Position numbers and translations under genes: made by a program
In this document: positions 26,579 through 33,570 of the stretch, one piece after another
Numbering within the stretch: the first letter of the stretch is position 1
Layout: each line of letters begins with the position of its first letter
NCBI RefSeq assembly: GCF_014205155.1
Contig: NZ_JACHMX010000001.1
Location: 806,001-870,000 of the forward strand
Source of the DNA: Amycolatopsis umgeniensis
Lineage (GTDB): Bacteria; Actinomycetota; Actinomycetes; Mycobacteriales; Pseudonocardiaceae
DNA: 64,000 nucleotides
Reading direction: 5' to 3'
Notes under the pieces: generated by a model
Database searches by the model: none
Told to the model about the DNA's origin: nothing
The model's input: the letters and a program-made list of their open reading frames with translations, nothing else

Positions 26579-26879
26579 CGGCGGACCTCCTGTTCGGCTG
26601 GGCTGGTCGAACCTCGCCGGGTTCGGCGATCTTCAGCGGGATTCCCAAGAAATAACCTACTTGCCGCAGAGAGCGCAATACTCCCGCGTGAAAACTCGGA
26701 AAACAAGGGAACGCATGCTAAAGTCCGGCGCCGGAAACAAATATGTCGACACTCGCAGAACAAGCGTCTGACCTGCACTTTTATCACTCGCATTCCAGAT
26801 TTCGACAAGGCGTTGCTCACCGGCGTAACAAAACAGAAGAATTGTCATCGAAAGCAGAATCGATAACCATGGAGCGCAT
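26579..26879. promoter_or_regulatory. Divergent control region of the lipid-synthase cluster
   Basis: 301 bp, clearly more A/T-rich than its surroundings, between the synthase operon (minus) and the SDR-AKR pair (plus). On the minus strand TTGCGC followed 17 nt later by TTATTT (about 26640-26680) is a possible promoter, leaving an untranslated leader of about 60 nt before the GGAGG site. On the plus strand the GTG at 26880 has GGAG at 26871-26874. No convincing operator palindrome was seen and no coding sequence is present. Confidence 0.4.
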
Positions 26880-27680
26880 GTGGAAGTGACAGGACGAGTC
26901 GTCGTGCTGACCGGCGCGGCACACGGTATCGGCGCCGCCATGGCCCGGCGGTTCGCCGCCGAGGGCGCCGCCGGAGTGGTGGTCTCCGACCTCGATCTCG
27001 ACGCGGCCGAGAAGGTCGTCGCCGAGATCAGCGCCTCGGGTGGTGCCGCGATCGCGCGCCACGCCGATGCGTCGTCCAAAGAGGACTTGAAGATGCTGGT
27101 GACCGAAGCGCGTACGGAGTTCGGTCCGGTGGACCTGTTCTGCTCCAACGCCGGTGCCGCGTTCGGGACCGGCGTGCACGCCGCCGACGAGCAGTGGTCG
27201 CGATCGTGGGCGATCAACGTCATGCAGCATGTGCACGCCGCACAGGTCGCGCTTCCCGCGATGTTGAGCCGGGGTCACGGATATCTGCTGATCACGGCCT
27301 CGGGAGCGGGTCTGCTCGGCACCCCCGGCGACGCGCCGTACTCGGTGACCAAGCACGCGGCCGTCGGACTCGCCGAATGGCTGGCCATCACCTACCGGCC
27401 ACGCGGGGTGCGGGTCAGCGCGCTGTGCCCGCTCGGTGTGCGGACCGCGTTGCTGGAACCGGGGATCGCCGCCGGGCACCCCGCCGCGCTCGCCATCGCG
27501 GCCCTGGCGCCCCTGCTGGAACCGGAGGACGTCGCGGAATCCGTCATCCACGGCCTGGCTTCGGAAGAATTCCTGATCCTGCCGCACGAATCGGTGCGGG
27601 AGACCTACGCACGCAAGGCCGCGGGACTCGACGAATGGATCGACCAGACCATCCTCGAAACCGGCGCGCGGAAGAGGTGA
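26880..27680 (+). CDS. Short-chain dehydrogenase/reductase
   Basis: 266 residues from GTG 26880, with a GGAG site 5 nt upstream; the nearby ATGs are out of frame. Classical SDR: cofactor motif TGAAHGIG (about 11-18), acidic Asp after beta-2 (VVSDLDLD), suggesting an NAD preference, NAG (about 89), and the catalytic Ser-Tyr-Lys set in ITASGAG, YSVTK. Divergent from the synthase operon and 2 nt before the AKR-like gene, so probably co-expressed with the cluster. It could reduce or oxidise a keto or hydroxy group on the lipid chain before glycosylation; the reaction is inferred from context only. Confidence 0.85.
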   Translation: MEVTGRVVVLTGAAHGIGAAMARRFAAEGAAGVVVSDLDLDAAEKVVAEISASGGAAIARHADASSKEDLKMLVTEARTEFGPVDLFCSNAGAAFGTGVHAADEQWSRSWAINVMQHVHAAQVALPAMLSRGHGYLLITASGAGLLGTPGDAPYSVTKHAAVGLAEWLAITYRPRGVRVSALCPLGVRTALLEPGIAAGHPAALAIAALAPLLEPEDVAESVIHGLASEEFLILPHESVRETYARKAAGLDEWIDQTILETGARKR

Positions 27681-27682
27681 GC

Positions 27683-28648
27683 ATGGATCACCGCAGGCTC
27701 GGCGCGAGCGGACTGTCCGTCAGCGAGATCTCGTACGGCAACTGGCTCACGCATCCCGACGGCGCCGAGTGCGTCCAGGCCGCGCTGGACGCGGGCGTCA
27801 CCACCTTCCACACCGCCGCGGCCTGGGACGGCGGCGCCGCCGAAGAGAACCTCGCCGAGGCGCTGAGCCACGTGCACCGCGACGATCTCGTCCTGTGCAC
27901 CGGCGTGTTCTGGCCCGAGGGCCCGGGTGCCAACGACGCGGGCCTCGGCCGCAAGCACCTGGTCACGTCGCTGCACGGCTCGCTCCGGCGGCTGCGCACC
28001 GACTATGTCGACGTCTACCAGTTACTGCGGTTCGACTACCGCACCCCGCTGGAGGAGACGTTCCTGGCGCTGTCGGATCTGGTGCGGCAGGGGAAAATCC
28101 TCTACGCGGGTACGGCGGAATGGACGGCCGAACAGTTGCTGGAGGCGCGGCCGATCGCCGACCGTCACGGCGTCCCGCTCATCGCCAACCAGCCGCACTA
28201 CTCGATGCTCTGGCGAGTCGCCGAGGCACAGGTGATGCCGGTGTGCGAACGCGCGGGGATCGGCCAGTTCGCCTCTGTCCCCCTCGCGCAAGGCGTGCTG
28301 ACCGGCAAGTACCGGCCGGGCGAGATCCCGCCGGGCTCACGGGCCGCGAAGTCGGTCGAGGCGCGGCCGCTGCTCCTGCCGGATCTCCTCGAACGCGTCG
28401 GCATGCTGCGTGGCGTCGCCGACGACGCCGGGCTGACCATGGCCCAGCTGGCGCTCGCGTGGACGTTGCAGCACAACACCGTCGCCTCGGTGGTGACCGG
28501 GGCGAGCACCGCCGCCCAGGTGACCGAGAACGCGAAGGCGTCCGGGGTGGTGCTGGACCTCGACGTGCTGACGCGGATCGATCAGCTGCTGGGGAGCTTC
28601 ATCCAGACGGATCCACGGCTGACGTGGTCGCCGCCCGCGACCGGCTGA
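27683..28648 (+). CDS. Aldo/keto-reductase homologue lacking the catalytic tetrad
   Basis: 321-residue AKR of the Kv-beta/YghZ-like branch (YSMLWRVAE, GVLTGKY and ALAWTLQHNTVASVVTGAS are family landmarks, the last binding NADPH phosphate). All four positions of the usual catalytic tetrad look substituted: FDTA..Y is FHTAAAW (Asp to His, Tyr to Trp), the TK of strand 3 is TG in LCTGVF, and the QLHR of strand 4 is QLLR in DVYQLLRFD. It therefore probably binds nucleotide without reducing carbonyls by the normal mechanism, or uses a different chemistry. It follows the SDR gene by 2 nt and is expected to be co-translated with it. Confidence 0.8.
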   Translation: MDHRRLGASGLSVSEISYGNWLTHPDGAECVQAALDAGVTTFHTAAAWDGGAAEENLAEALSHVHRDDLVLCTGVFWPEGPGANDAGLGRKHLVTSLHGSLRRLRTDYVDVYQLLRFDYRTPLEETFLALSDLVRQGKILYAGTAEWTAEQLLEARPIADRHGVPLIANQPHYSMLWRVAEAQVMPVCERAGIGQFASVPLAQGVLTGKYRPGEIPPGSRAAKSVEARPLLLPDLLERVGMLRGVADDAGLTMAQLALAWTLQHNTVASVVTGASTAAQVTENAKASGVVLDLDVLTRIDQLLGSFIQTDPRLTWSPPATG

Positions 28649-28774
28649 CCGGCCCTCGTGAGCGAGGCTGGCGACGGGATGCCGAGCAGCCGTGTCGCGA
28701 AAGCTGGTGTGGCCCTCGCGATGGCCGGAACCTTCAGTCCCGGCAAGGAAGGGGGTCACCCAGCACACGGTGTT

Positions 28775-28968
28775 GTGAGTGGCAATGCCGGTTCTATCGA
28801 GGGAAGGGTGTTCACGGGTGACCGGGCGGCGATCACGTGTGTTTGGAGACGGATCTCGCGTGATTGGGCGGCGATCACGGAGTTCGGCGTCCGAGCACGC
28901 GAGATCCGTCTCCAAACACGCGAGTCACGCCCTCGCTCACCTCTGGTTCAGCCAACAACGCCACTCAC
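28775..28968. repeat. Flipped array of ~20-bp CTCGCGTG/CACGCGAG units bounded by GTGAGTGGC
   Basis: Between convergent genes. The outer ends are inverted repeats (GTGAGTGGC at 28775-28783, GCCACTCAC at 28960-28968). Inside, units with a TCTCGCGTGATT or GATCACG core are followed by inverted units (GCACGCGAGAT, ACACGCGAGTC), so the two halves can pair over most of the length (for example TTTGGAGACGGAT near 28840 with ATCCGTCTCCAAA near 28905). The right end overlaps the TetR gene stop. It may act as a bidirectional terminator or as a protein-binding array. Confidence 0.65.
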
Positions 28969-29519
28969 GAGACCAGCGCGGTCCGCAGGATGGCTTCGAA
29001 CCGGTCCGCCGTCGGTGGTTCGTCCCGCAGCAATCCCTGCAGCAGCAACCCGTCCACCAGCCCGACCATCATCTCGACCCGCACCGGATCGTCGGTGTGC
29101 CGTCGCGCGAAGTCCGCCAGGGCCGCCATCCAGCGGTCGGTCGACTCGCGGAGTCTCGGCTCTCGCGCGGCCAGCAGGTACAGCTCGTACTCCGCCAGCA
29201 GATGCCCGGGTTCCGCGGCCACCCTGGCCAGCAGTGCGGCGAATCTCGGCAAGGCGTCGCCGCCGGTTTCCGCGGCGAGGACGCGCATTCTCTCGGCGTC
29301 TTCGTCCATGCAGCGGGTGAGCGCGGCCGTCAGCAGGTCCTCGATCCCCCGGAAGTGGTACGCGGCCGCCGTCGCGGGCAGACCCGCCTCACGGGCGACC
29401 GTGCGGTGACTGACTCCCGACACGCCGTCCCTCGCGACGATGCGCAGGGTCGCCTCGATCAGTTCGCGTTTGCGTTGCTCACCTTTGGCGAGACGGCCGT
29501 CGGCGATCGGCTCGTTCAG
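28965..29519 (-). CDS. TetR-family regulator starting at CTG
   Basis: 184 residues if translation starts at CTG 29519; the helix-turn-helix (residues about 16-60, LIEATLRIVARDGVSGVSHRTVAREAG..AAAYHF) needs codons upstream of the first GTG at 29423, which would cut the domain in half. No ATG, GTG or TTG lies between that GTG and the in-frame stop upstream. CTG 29519 overlaps the MFS stop as CTGA, and a perfect GAGGAGG site precedes it by 7 nt, exactly as in coupled genes. The C-terminal ligand domain has helices typical of TetR_C. It is third in the FAD-monooxygenase/MFS operon and is probably an auto-regulator of it. Confidence 0.78.
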   Translation of the reverse strand: MNEPIADGRLAKGEQRKRELIEATLRIVARDGVSGVSHRTVAREAGLPATAAAYHFRGIEDLLTAALTRCMDEDAERMRVLAAETGGDALPRFAALLARVAAEPGHLLAEYELYLLAAREPRLRESTDRWMAALADFARRHTDDPVRVEMMVGLVDGLLLQGLLRDEPPTADRFEAILRTALVS

Positions 29520-30733
29520 CGTGCCGCCTCCTCACGGATCGTGGTCTTCCGGCTCAGCAGAGGATACGAGAGCAGGGCGATCAGGATGATCAAGCCACCG
29601 GCGACGACCGCGACGGTGAAGCCGCCATCCGGTCCGAAGCGGTCGACGGCCTCTCCCGACACCGCGGCACCGAGGGCGACACCGATGCTGAGGCCGGTGA
29701 TCGCCCACGTCATCCCCTCGGTCAGTTTCTCCGCCGGGACGATCTTCTCGATCATCCCCATGACGACGATCATCGTGGGCGAGAAGAACAATCCGGCGAC
29801 GAAGACCACCACACACAGGCCGATGACGCCGTCCACGACCAGCAACGGCACCGCGCTCGCGGCCGTGCCCGCGGTGCCGATCAGGAACAGGCGAGGCGGC
29901 GACATTCTCAGCTCGAGCGTCCCGAAAACCAGTCCCGAGATCGCGGAGCCCACCGCGTAGACCGAAACGACGATGCCCGCCGCCGCCGGTGCCTCGACGT
30001 GCCGCGCGAAAGCGACACTGACGACGTCGACGGTGCCGACGATGACACCGCCCGCCACCAGCGTCAGTACCAGCACCCGCATCGCGCCCAGCCGGATCGC
30101 CGAACTCCCCGCCGGCCCGCTCGACGGCAGGACACGCGGTTCCGTCCCGCGCTGCGCCACGAACAACAGCACCCCGACGGCGAGGAGCACCAGGGCGGCC
30201 AACGGTCCCGCTTCCGGGAAAACGGTGGTGCACAACGCCACCGACAGCGCGGGCCCGATGACGAAGGTCAATTCGTCGACCACCGCTTCGAGCGCGAACG
30301 CCGTGTGCAGCCGCGGCGAGTCGCGGTAGAGCCGCGACCACCGGGCCCGGACCATCGCCGCCATGCTGGGCATGAACCCGGCGAGGACCGCGCACACGAA
30401 CAACGTCCAGTCCGGCGCCCCGAAGCGGGCGCAGAGCAGGAGCGCGCCGAGCGCCAGCACGCTGATCCCCGTCACCGGCAGCAGGATCCTGCCCTGCCCC
30501 CGGCGGTCCACCAGCCTCGAGACCTGCGGTCCGAGCAGCGCCATGGACAACGTGAACGCCGCCGAGACCAGTCCGGCGAGGCCGTAGTCACCGTGCGTCT
30601 GCGCCAGCATGGTGATGATCCCGATCCCCATCATGGGGACCGGGATCCTGGCGACCAGCCCGGCGGAAGAGAAGGCGAGCGATCCCTTCGCGGAGAACAG
30701 CTCTCGGTACTGGTCTGCCACGGCACACTCCAC
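29516..30733 (-). CDS. MFS efflux transporter
   Basis: 405 residues, about 12 transmembrane helices, with the MFS motif A-like loop LVDRRGQGRILL between helices 2 and 3. GTG 30733 is used as start; a second GTG four codons later (VADQYREL) has a better spaced GAG and may be the true one. It lies 14 nt after the FAD-monooxygenase gene and overlaps the following TetR gene. Proteins of this size and type often export drugs or small hydrophobic metabolites. Paired with a ring-modifying monooxygenase, export of, or resistance to, an aromatic compound is likely. Confidence 0.83.
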   Translation of the reverse strand: MECAVADQYRELFSAKGSLAFSSAGLVARIPVPMMGIGIITMLAQTHGDYGLAGLVSAAFTLSMALLGPQVSRLVDRRGQGRILLPVTGISVLALGALLLCARFGAPDWTLFVCAVLAGFMPSMAAMVRARWSRLYRDSPRLHTAFALEAVVDELTFVIGPALSVALCTTVFPEAGPLAALVLLAVGVLLFVAQRGTEPRVLPSSGPAGSSAIRLGAMRVLVLTLVAGGVIVGTVDVVSVAFARHVEAPAAAGIVVSVYAVGSAISGLVFGTLELRMSPPRLFLIGTAGTAASAVPLLVVDGVIGLCVVVFVAGLFFSPTMIVVMGMIEKIVPAEKLTEGMTWAITGLSIGVALGAAVSGEAVDRFGPDGGFTVAVVAGGLIILIALLSYPLLSRKTTIREEAAR

Positions 30734-30747
30734 AACCTGAACAGTCG

Positions 30748-32139
30748 TTACATTTTGAACACTCGTTTCACTTTATACACGCCTCCCGTGACGAGCGCGA
30801 GCGCCTCGTCCAACCCAGCCGTCTCGCCGTCGGGCGCGGCCCAGGCGACGTAGCCGTCCGGCCTCGCGAGGAAGGTCGAACCGGCGCCGGAAACCAGAAG
30901 CGCGCGACCGTCCTCGGACAACAACGGCAGCGGAGCGAAGCGGCCCACCAGCGGAGGGACGGAGCCCGGCGCGTAGTCGATGTCGGCCCCGTTGCCCATC
31001 GCGATGAAATGCCGTTTGGCCGCGGGGATCCCCAGGGTCTCCTCCAGCACCTCCCGGAGCGCGGCCACCTGCGGTCCGGGCCGCATCAGCGCGACCTGGG
31101 CCCGAGTGTTGCGCAGGACCCGCTCGCCGACCGGATGCCGTTCCGCGGTGTAAGTGTCCAATAAGGACTCCGGTGCGGCGCCTCGCACCACCAGGCCCAG
31201 TTTCCACCCGAGGTTCATCGCGTCCTGGAGCCCGAGGTTCAGCCCTTGGCCGCCGATCGGCGAATGCACGTGGGCGGCGTCGCCCGCCAGGAGCACGCGT
31301 CCTCGCCGATAGGTGGCCGCCTGACGCGTGTTGTCACTGAAGCGGATTCCCCCGTCCAGGCTGGTGACAGTCACGTCGATCCCGCTGACGCGGCCGACGC
31401 TCGCCCGCATTTCCTCGGCCGTCATCGGCGCGTCGCGGTCTTCCGGTCCGCCGTCGAACTCCATCGTGGCGATCTCACCCGGCACCATCCCGACGTGCAC
31501 CATCCCGCCGGGGCCGTGCATGGACGACTTCACCGCGCCGGGATCGGCGAGTTCCGCGCGGGCGACCCGTCCGGTCATCGTCGGCTCCGTACCGGGGAAC
31601 GCGATCCCGGCCCGCTTCCGCACGACGCTGCGACCGCCGTCGCACCCCACCAGATAAGCGGCCCGTTCGGAACGGCCGTCGGCGAGCACGGCACGGACCG
31701 CGTCGTTCTCCTGCGCGATGTCGACCACTTCGTGGCCCGTACGGATCCGGACGCCGAGCCCTGTCGCCCACTCGGCGAGGACCCGTTCCAGCACATGCTG
31801 TCTGAGAATGAACCCGACGGCCGCATCTGGCGAGACCTCGTCCTCGACGAGCGGCAACCCGGCGAAATGCCCCCTGGAGCGACTTCCCCTCAACTGCCGC
31901 GCAAGCCCGGGCATCTCGGCCTGCACCTTCGAGAACGCGTCAGTCAGGCCACGCAGCCGCAAGGACTGCGAGGTGCGGCCGTTGATCCCGCGCAACCCGA
32001 AACTCCGATTCCCACGGGCGGACCCGTCGGCCGACTCCAAGACGAGCGGATCGGCTCCGGCCAGCCGGAGCTCGCCCGCCAGCAGCAGGCCGACCGGTCC
32101 CCCGCCCACGATGATCACGTCGTTCACGACACCCCGCAT
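30748..32139 (-). CDS. Class A FAD monooxygenase (aromatic hydroxylase / drug-modifying type)
   Basis: 463-residue flavoprotein monooxygenase of the PheA/TfdB family. FAD motifs: VIIVGGGPVGLLLAGEL (residues 8-24), the DG motif VGCDGGRSVVRKRAG (about 160) and the GD motif LLAGDAAHVHSPIGGQGLNLGLQDA (about 281-305). The C terminus is a short thioredoxin-like remnant. The closest described behaviour by motif and context is rifampicin and tetracycline monooxygenases, as well as polyketide tailoring hydroxylases. The start ATG (32139) lies inside the left arm of a palindromic operator facing a divergent TetR gene, and the gene forms an operon with an MFS exporter and a second TetR gene. The substrate cannot be named. 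Confidence 0.85.
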   Translation of the reverse strand: MRGVVNDVIIVGGGPVGLLLAGELRLAGADPLVLESADGSARGNRSFGLRGINGRTSQSLRLRGLTDAFSKVQAEMPGLARQLRGSRSRGHFAGLPLVEDEVSPDAAVGFILRQHVLERVLAEWATGLGVRIRTGHEVVDIAQENDAVRAVLADGRSERAAYLVGCDGGRSVVRKRAGIAFPGTEPTMTGRVARAELADPGAVKSSMHGPGGMVHVGMVPGEIATMEFDGGPEDRDAPMTAEEMRASVGRVSGIDVTVTSLDGGIRFSDNTRQAATYRRGRVLLAGDAAHVHSPIGGQGLNLGLQDAMNLGWKLGLVVRGAAPESLLDTYTAERHPVGERVLRNTRAQVALMRPGPQVAALREVLEETLGIPAAKRHFIAMGNGADIDYAPGSVPPLVGRFAPLPLLSEDGRALLVSGAGSTFLARPDGYVAWAAPDGETAGLDEALALVTGGVYKVKRVFKM

Positions 32140-32164
32140 TTACAGCGTATATTTACGCTGTAAA
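32139..32164. promoter_or_regulatory. TetR-type operator between the monooxygenase and its regulator
   Basis: Perfect 10-bp inverted repeat TTTACAGCGT (32139-32148) and ACGCTGTAAA (32155-32164) around a 6-nt A/T spacer. An extra partial half-site ACACCGTAAA follows at 32174-32183. The site covers the start codon of the monooxygenase gene and lies 43 nt before the divergent TetR gene, so one regulator dimer could control both directions. Confidence 0.75.
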
Positions 32165-32206
32165 TATGATAGATACACCGTAAACCTGTCAAGCGAGGGA
32201 CGTGGG

Positions 32207-32872
32207 ATGACGCGGAGAGAACCGTTGAACCGGGAGAAGGTCCTGGACGCGGCGCTCGCCCTGGCCGCTGAAGAGGGCCTCAAGGGACTGTCGATGCGCA
32301 AGCTCGCCAAGACGCTCGGCGTCGAAGCGATGGCGCTGTACAACCACGTCCAGAACAAGACCGACATCCTCGACGGCATCGCGGAACGCGTCTACAGCGG
32401 TATCGAGCGCGCGGACGCGGATTCACCGTGGCCGGAACGGATACGCGTCACCGCGCTCAACATCTACCGCGCGCTCGCCCGGCATCCGGTCGTGCCGATG
32501 GCGCTGGCCACCGACGAAGCCAACCCGGACTCGTTGCGAGCACTGCAACCGCTCGACGATCTCATCGGCGCGCTCTACGAAGCCGGATTCGACGACGGCG
32601 GCGTCCGCCAGACACTGGGCGCGCTGAACAGCCTCATCTTCGGCTCCCTGCTGCTGACGACCGTCGGTTTCACGATGCCGCGCCGCGGCGAAGCCGAACA
32701 GGAGCAGGCCGAGCTCTACCTCCGGCGCGTCGACCCGGCCGTCCTGCCGAACTTCAGCCGCGCGATACCGGCGTTGAAAGCCGTCGACCCCGAGCGGGAC
32801 TTCGCCCGGGCACTGGACCTGCTGATCAGCGGCCTCGTTTCGGCCGCAACATCGGAACCAGGAACCGCCTAG
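32207..32872 (+). CDS. TetR-family regulator (TetR class, TetR_C_1)
   Basis: 221 residues starting at ATG 32207, with GAGGGA about 7 nt upstream. Helix-turn-helix about residues 8-55 (VLDAALALAAEEGLKGLSMRKLAKTLGVEAMALYNHVQNK), whose recognition helix sequence is typical of true TetR/TetR_C_1 regulators of drug efflux and inactivation genes. The ligand domain follows. Divergent from the FAD monooxygenase gene across a perfect palindrome, so it is probably a drug-responsive repressor of that operon and of itself. Its 3' end overlaps the convergent LcpR-type gene by 47 bp. Confidence 0.87.
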   Translation: MTRREPLNREKVLDAALALAAEEGLKGLSMRKLAKTLGVEAMALYNHVQNKTDILDGIAERVYSGIERADADSPWPERIRVTALNIYRALARHPVVPMALATDEANPDSLRALQPLDDLIGALYEAGFDDGGVRQTLGALNSLIFGSLLLTTVGFTMPRRGEAEQEQAELYLRRVDPAVLPNFSRAIPALKAVDPERDFARALDLLISGLVSAATSEPGTA

Positions 32873-33485
32873 CCACTTCGCGGACCTGCTCGTCGTCGTC
32901 GAGATCGACGACCTGGCTGGGTGTGACCAGAAACGACGCGGAGACCCGCGTCATCAGTTCGGCGACGAGTTCGACATCGACGTCTTCCGAGACGTTGCCC
33001 GCCTGCTGCTCGCGGCGGAGCTGCCCCGCGACGAACCGCTGCACCGTCGCGAGGGTGTTGCCGCCGTCGCTGACCATCGACGGGACGAGCACGTCGGGCT
33101 CGACGGCCATCAGCCCGCCGATCAGCGGGTTGTGCCGGATCGCCCGCAGCGCGCTGGCGAAGCCGAACACGACCCTGTCCGCGGCGGTCTCGGCCTGCTG
33201 GATGTCGAGCAGGAACTGGTCGAAGTAGCGCCGGAACTCGCGTCGCACGACCTGTTCGACGAGCGCGTCCTTGGTGGCGAACCGGCGATAGGCGGTGATC
33301 CGGGAGACGCCGGCCCGGCGCGCGACGTCCTCCATCGTGGACCGCCGGATCCCCATCCGGCAGAACTGCTCGTAGGCAGCGTCGAGCAGCCGGAGCGCGA
33401 TGGCGTCGCCTTCTTCGGCGCGTTCGAGTGCGTCGGTGAGCGCGCGCTCCAGCAAAGAATCCGGGTCTGGTGTCTTCGCGACGAT
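32826..33485 (-). CDS. TetR-family regulator divergent from lcp (LcpR-type), start uncertain
   Basis: About 219 residues. Helix-turn-helix at about 38-85 (GIRRSTMEDVARRAGVSRITAYRRFATKDALVEQ). No ATG, GTG or TTG is well placed: the only good ribosome site, AAGGAG, precedes an ATC codon (33485) by 6 nt. TTG 33455 (209 residues, no site) is the alternative, and the earlier in-frame ATG/TTG would lie inside the lcp leader. TetR regulators next to lcp (for example LcpR in Gordonia) repress rubber-oxygenase genes, and this one is 85 bp from lcp and divergent. Its 3' end overlaps the convergent TetR gene. Confidence 0.78.
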   Translation of the reverse strand: MVAKTPDPDSLLERALTDALERAEEGDAIALRLLDAAYEQFCRMGIRRSTMEDVARRAGVSRITAYRRFATKDALVEQVVRREFRRYFDQFLLDIQQAETAADRVVFGFASALRAIRHNPLIGGLMAVEPDVLVPSMVSDGGNTLATVQRFVAGQLRREQQAGNVSEDVDVELVAELMTRVSASFLVTPSQVVDLDDDEQVREVARRFLVPMLRPKRGR

Positions 33486-33570
33486 TGTGCTCTCCTTGAG
33501 ATACGCGGTTGCACTACTTGTATCACAGTACCAACCCGCAGGTCCGGGACTCAAGGAGGAGTACTGGCGC
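33486..33570. promoter_or_regulatory. lcp/TetR divergent promoter region
   Basis: On the plus strand TTGAGA (about 33496) followed after 17 nt by TGTATC fits a promoter for lcp, with AAGGAGG at 33553-33559 as ribosome site. GATAC and GTATC arms (about 33500-33524) flank it as a weak inverted repeat, a possible LcpR operator. Confidence 0.45.
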
